Origin: Epiperipatus broadwayi
Lineage: Eukaryota; Onychophora; Udeonychophora; Euonychophora; Peripatidae
Assembly: GCA_028023455.1 (NCBI GenBank)
Contig: JAQFVV010006197.1
Coordinates: forward strand, 16,861,254 to 16,925,253
Length of the DNA: 64,000 nt
Reading direction: 5' to 3'
Shown here: positions 63,351-64,000 of the stretch, piece after piece
Layout of the letters: every line of letters begins with the position of its first letter
Numbering within the stretch: position 1 is the first letter of the stretch
Made by a program: the position numbers and the translations under genes
Notes under the pieces: model-generated
The model's database searches: none
What the model saw: the letters and a program-made list of their open reading frames with translations, nothing else
Told to the model about the DNA's origin: nothing

Positions 63351-64000
63351 AATATGACAAAATAAGATAAAAAAAATCATTTAAATTACTATTATATCAA
63401 TATAATAATTGAATTCAATCAAAAGAAGATTACTTCAGATAAATAAAAATAAAAAACGGAAAAAAGTGGTTTTATTTTCATTTTATGTCACCAGATTATG
63501 ATTATGATAGTTTTATTTCTATTGATGTTATCAGGATTATTACATAAGCTGATTATTAAGAATTAGTATTTATTTAATGATCATTATTAAGTAAATTTTA
63601 TAGTATTCTTTTGTCAATATCATCTTTATCCATACATGAAATAAATTTGGGAGAATTGCATAGTAATTCTTGATTTTTTCATTGTGAATAATTGTTTATT
63701 TTTAAGTCGCAATAAATTTGAAAAACAATTTTTCTTTTTTTTTTTTAATAAAGTCCAAATTCCATCAACTTATATTAAATCCATATTATTTATAAGGATG
63801 ACAAAGTAGAAATAATATCAAAAATTGCTATTAAAATAATAAATTATGACATGGATTCAGAAAAAACTTGAAATATTTTCCATTAGGCTATTTTTTACAA
63901 TCTTAATAAATGTTTTAATCACAAATATAATAATTCAAATGCAACTAACAATGTATTGTATTTCATTGAACAAAAATTTTTCAATTATTTGCTAAAATAT
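63351..64000. other. AT-rich non-coding DNA
   Basis: No signal recognised. Confidence 0.5.

Noticed and set aside
1-64000. CRISPR arrays, bacterial operons, tRNA and rRNA genes
   Set aside because: No regularly spaced short repeats with spacers, no dense coding, and no tRNA or rRNA sequence other than the SINE head. The window is clearly eukaryotic.

Overview
The window is a piece of a very AT-rich, gene-poor eukaryotic nuclear genome. It has long non-coding stretches, microsatellites, a tRNA-derived SINE with a target-site duplication, and relics of LINE, Penelope-like, Ty3/gypsy and mariner elements. This mix fits an invertebrate animal such as an arthropod or other AT-rich metazoan. The species cannot be read from the sequence. 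No intact protein-coding host gene is present. The only host-gene trace is a probable terminal exon on the minus strand (31765-31842).

Layout. 0.3-8.4 kb holds 3' ends of two LINE families, a 3.2-kb near-perfect palindrome made of two head-to-head 5'-truncated Penelope-like elements (2748-5918), and a second Penelope family (6245-6967). 8.4-18 kb holds GC-richer islands, a solo-LTR-like block (11805-12427), a small inverted-repeat element (12681-12830), a LINE 3' end and a gypsy pol relic with its polypurine tract and the start of its LTR (15692-17700). 18-22 kb holds a hammerhead-like motif (18627-18678) and a ~395-bp repeat array (20338-21935). 22-33 kb is mostly AT-rich non-coding DNA with one SINE and the terminal exon. 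33-49 kb and 58.6-59.1 kb carry decayed RTE-like LINEs, almost all on the minus strand. 49.3-53.2 kb looks like an LTR element with a gag-like coiled coil but no pol. 62.5-63.35 kb is a dead mariner.

The most interesting signal is the 20.3-21.9 kb array. Every repeat unit carries, in the same place, the parts of a type I hammerhead ribozyme: a CUGAUGA-like core, exactly 13 nt of helix II, GAAAC, a palindromic ACUAGU helix III and a GUC-type cleavage triplet. Helix I can pair in most copies. Four copies are on the minus strand and one is inverted. This is the architecture of metazoan retrozymes (tandem hammerhead repeats that make small circular RNAs), which have been proposed to depend on Penelope-like elements for movement. 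Penelope-like elements sit 15 kb away and carry their own degenerate hammerhead-like 3' flanks. All identifications were made by eye; no alignment, folding or database search was run.
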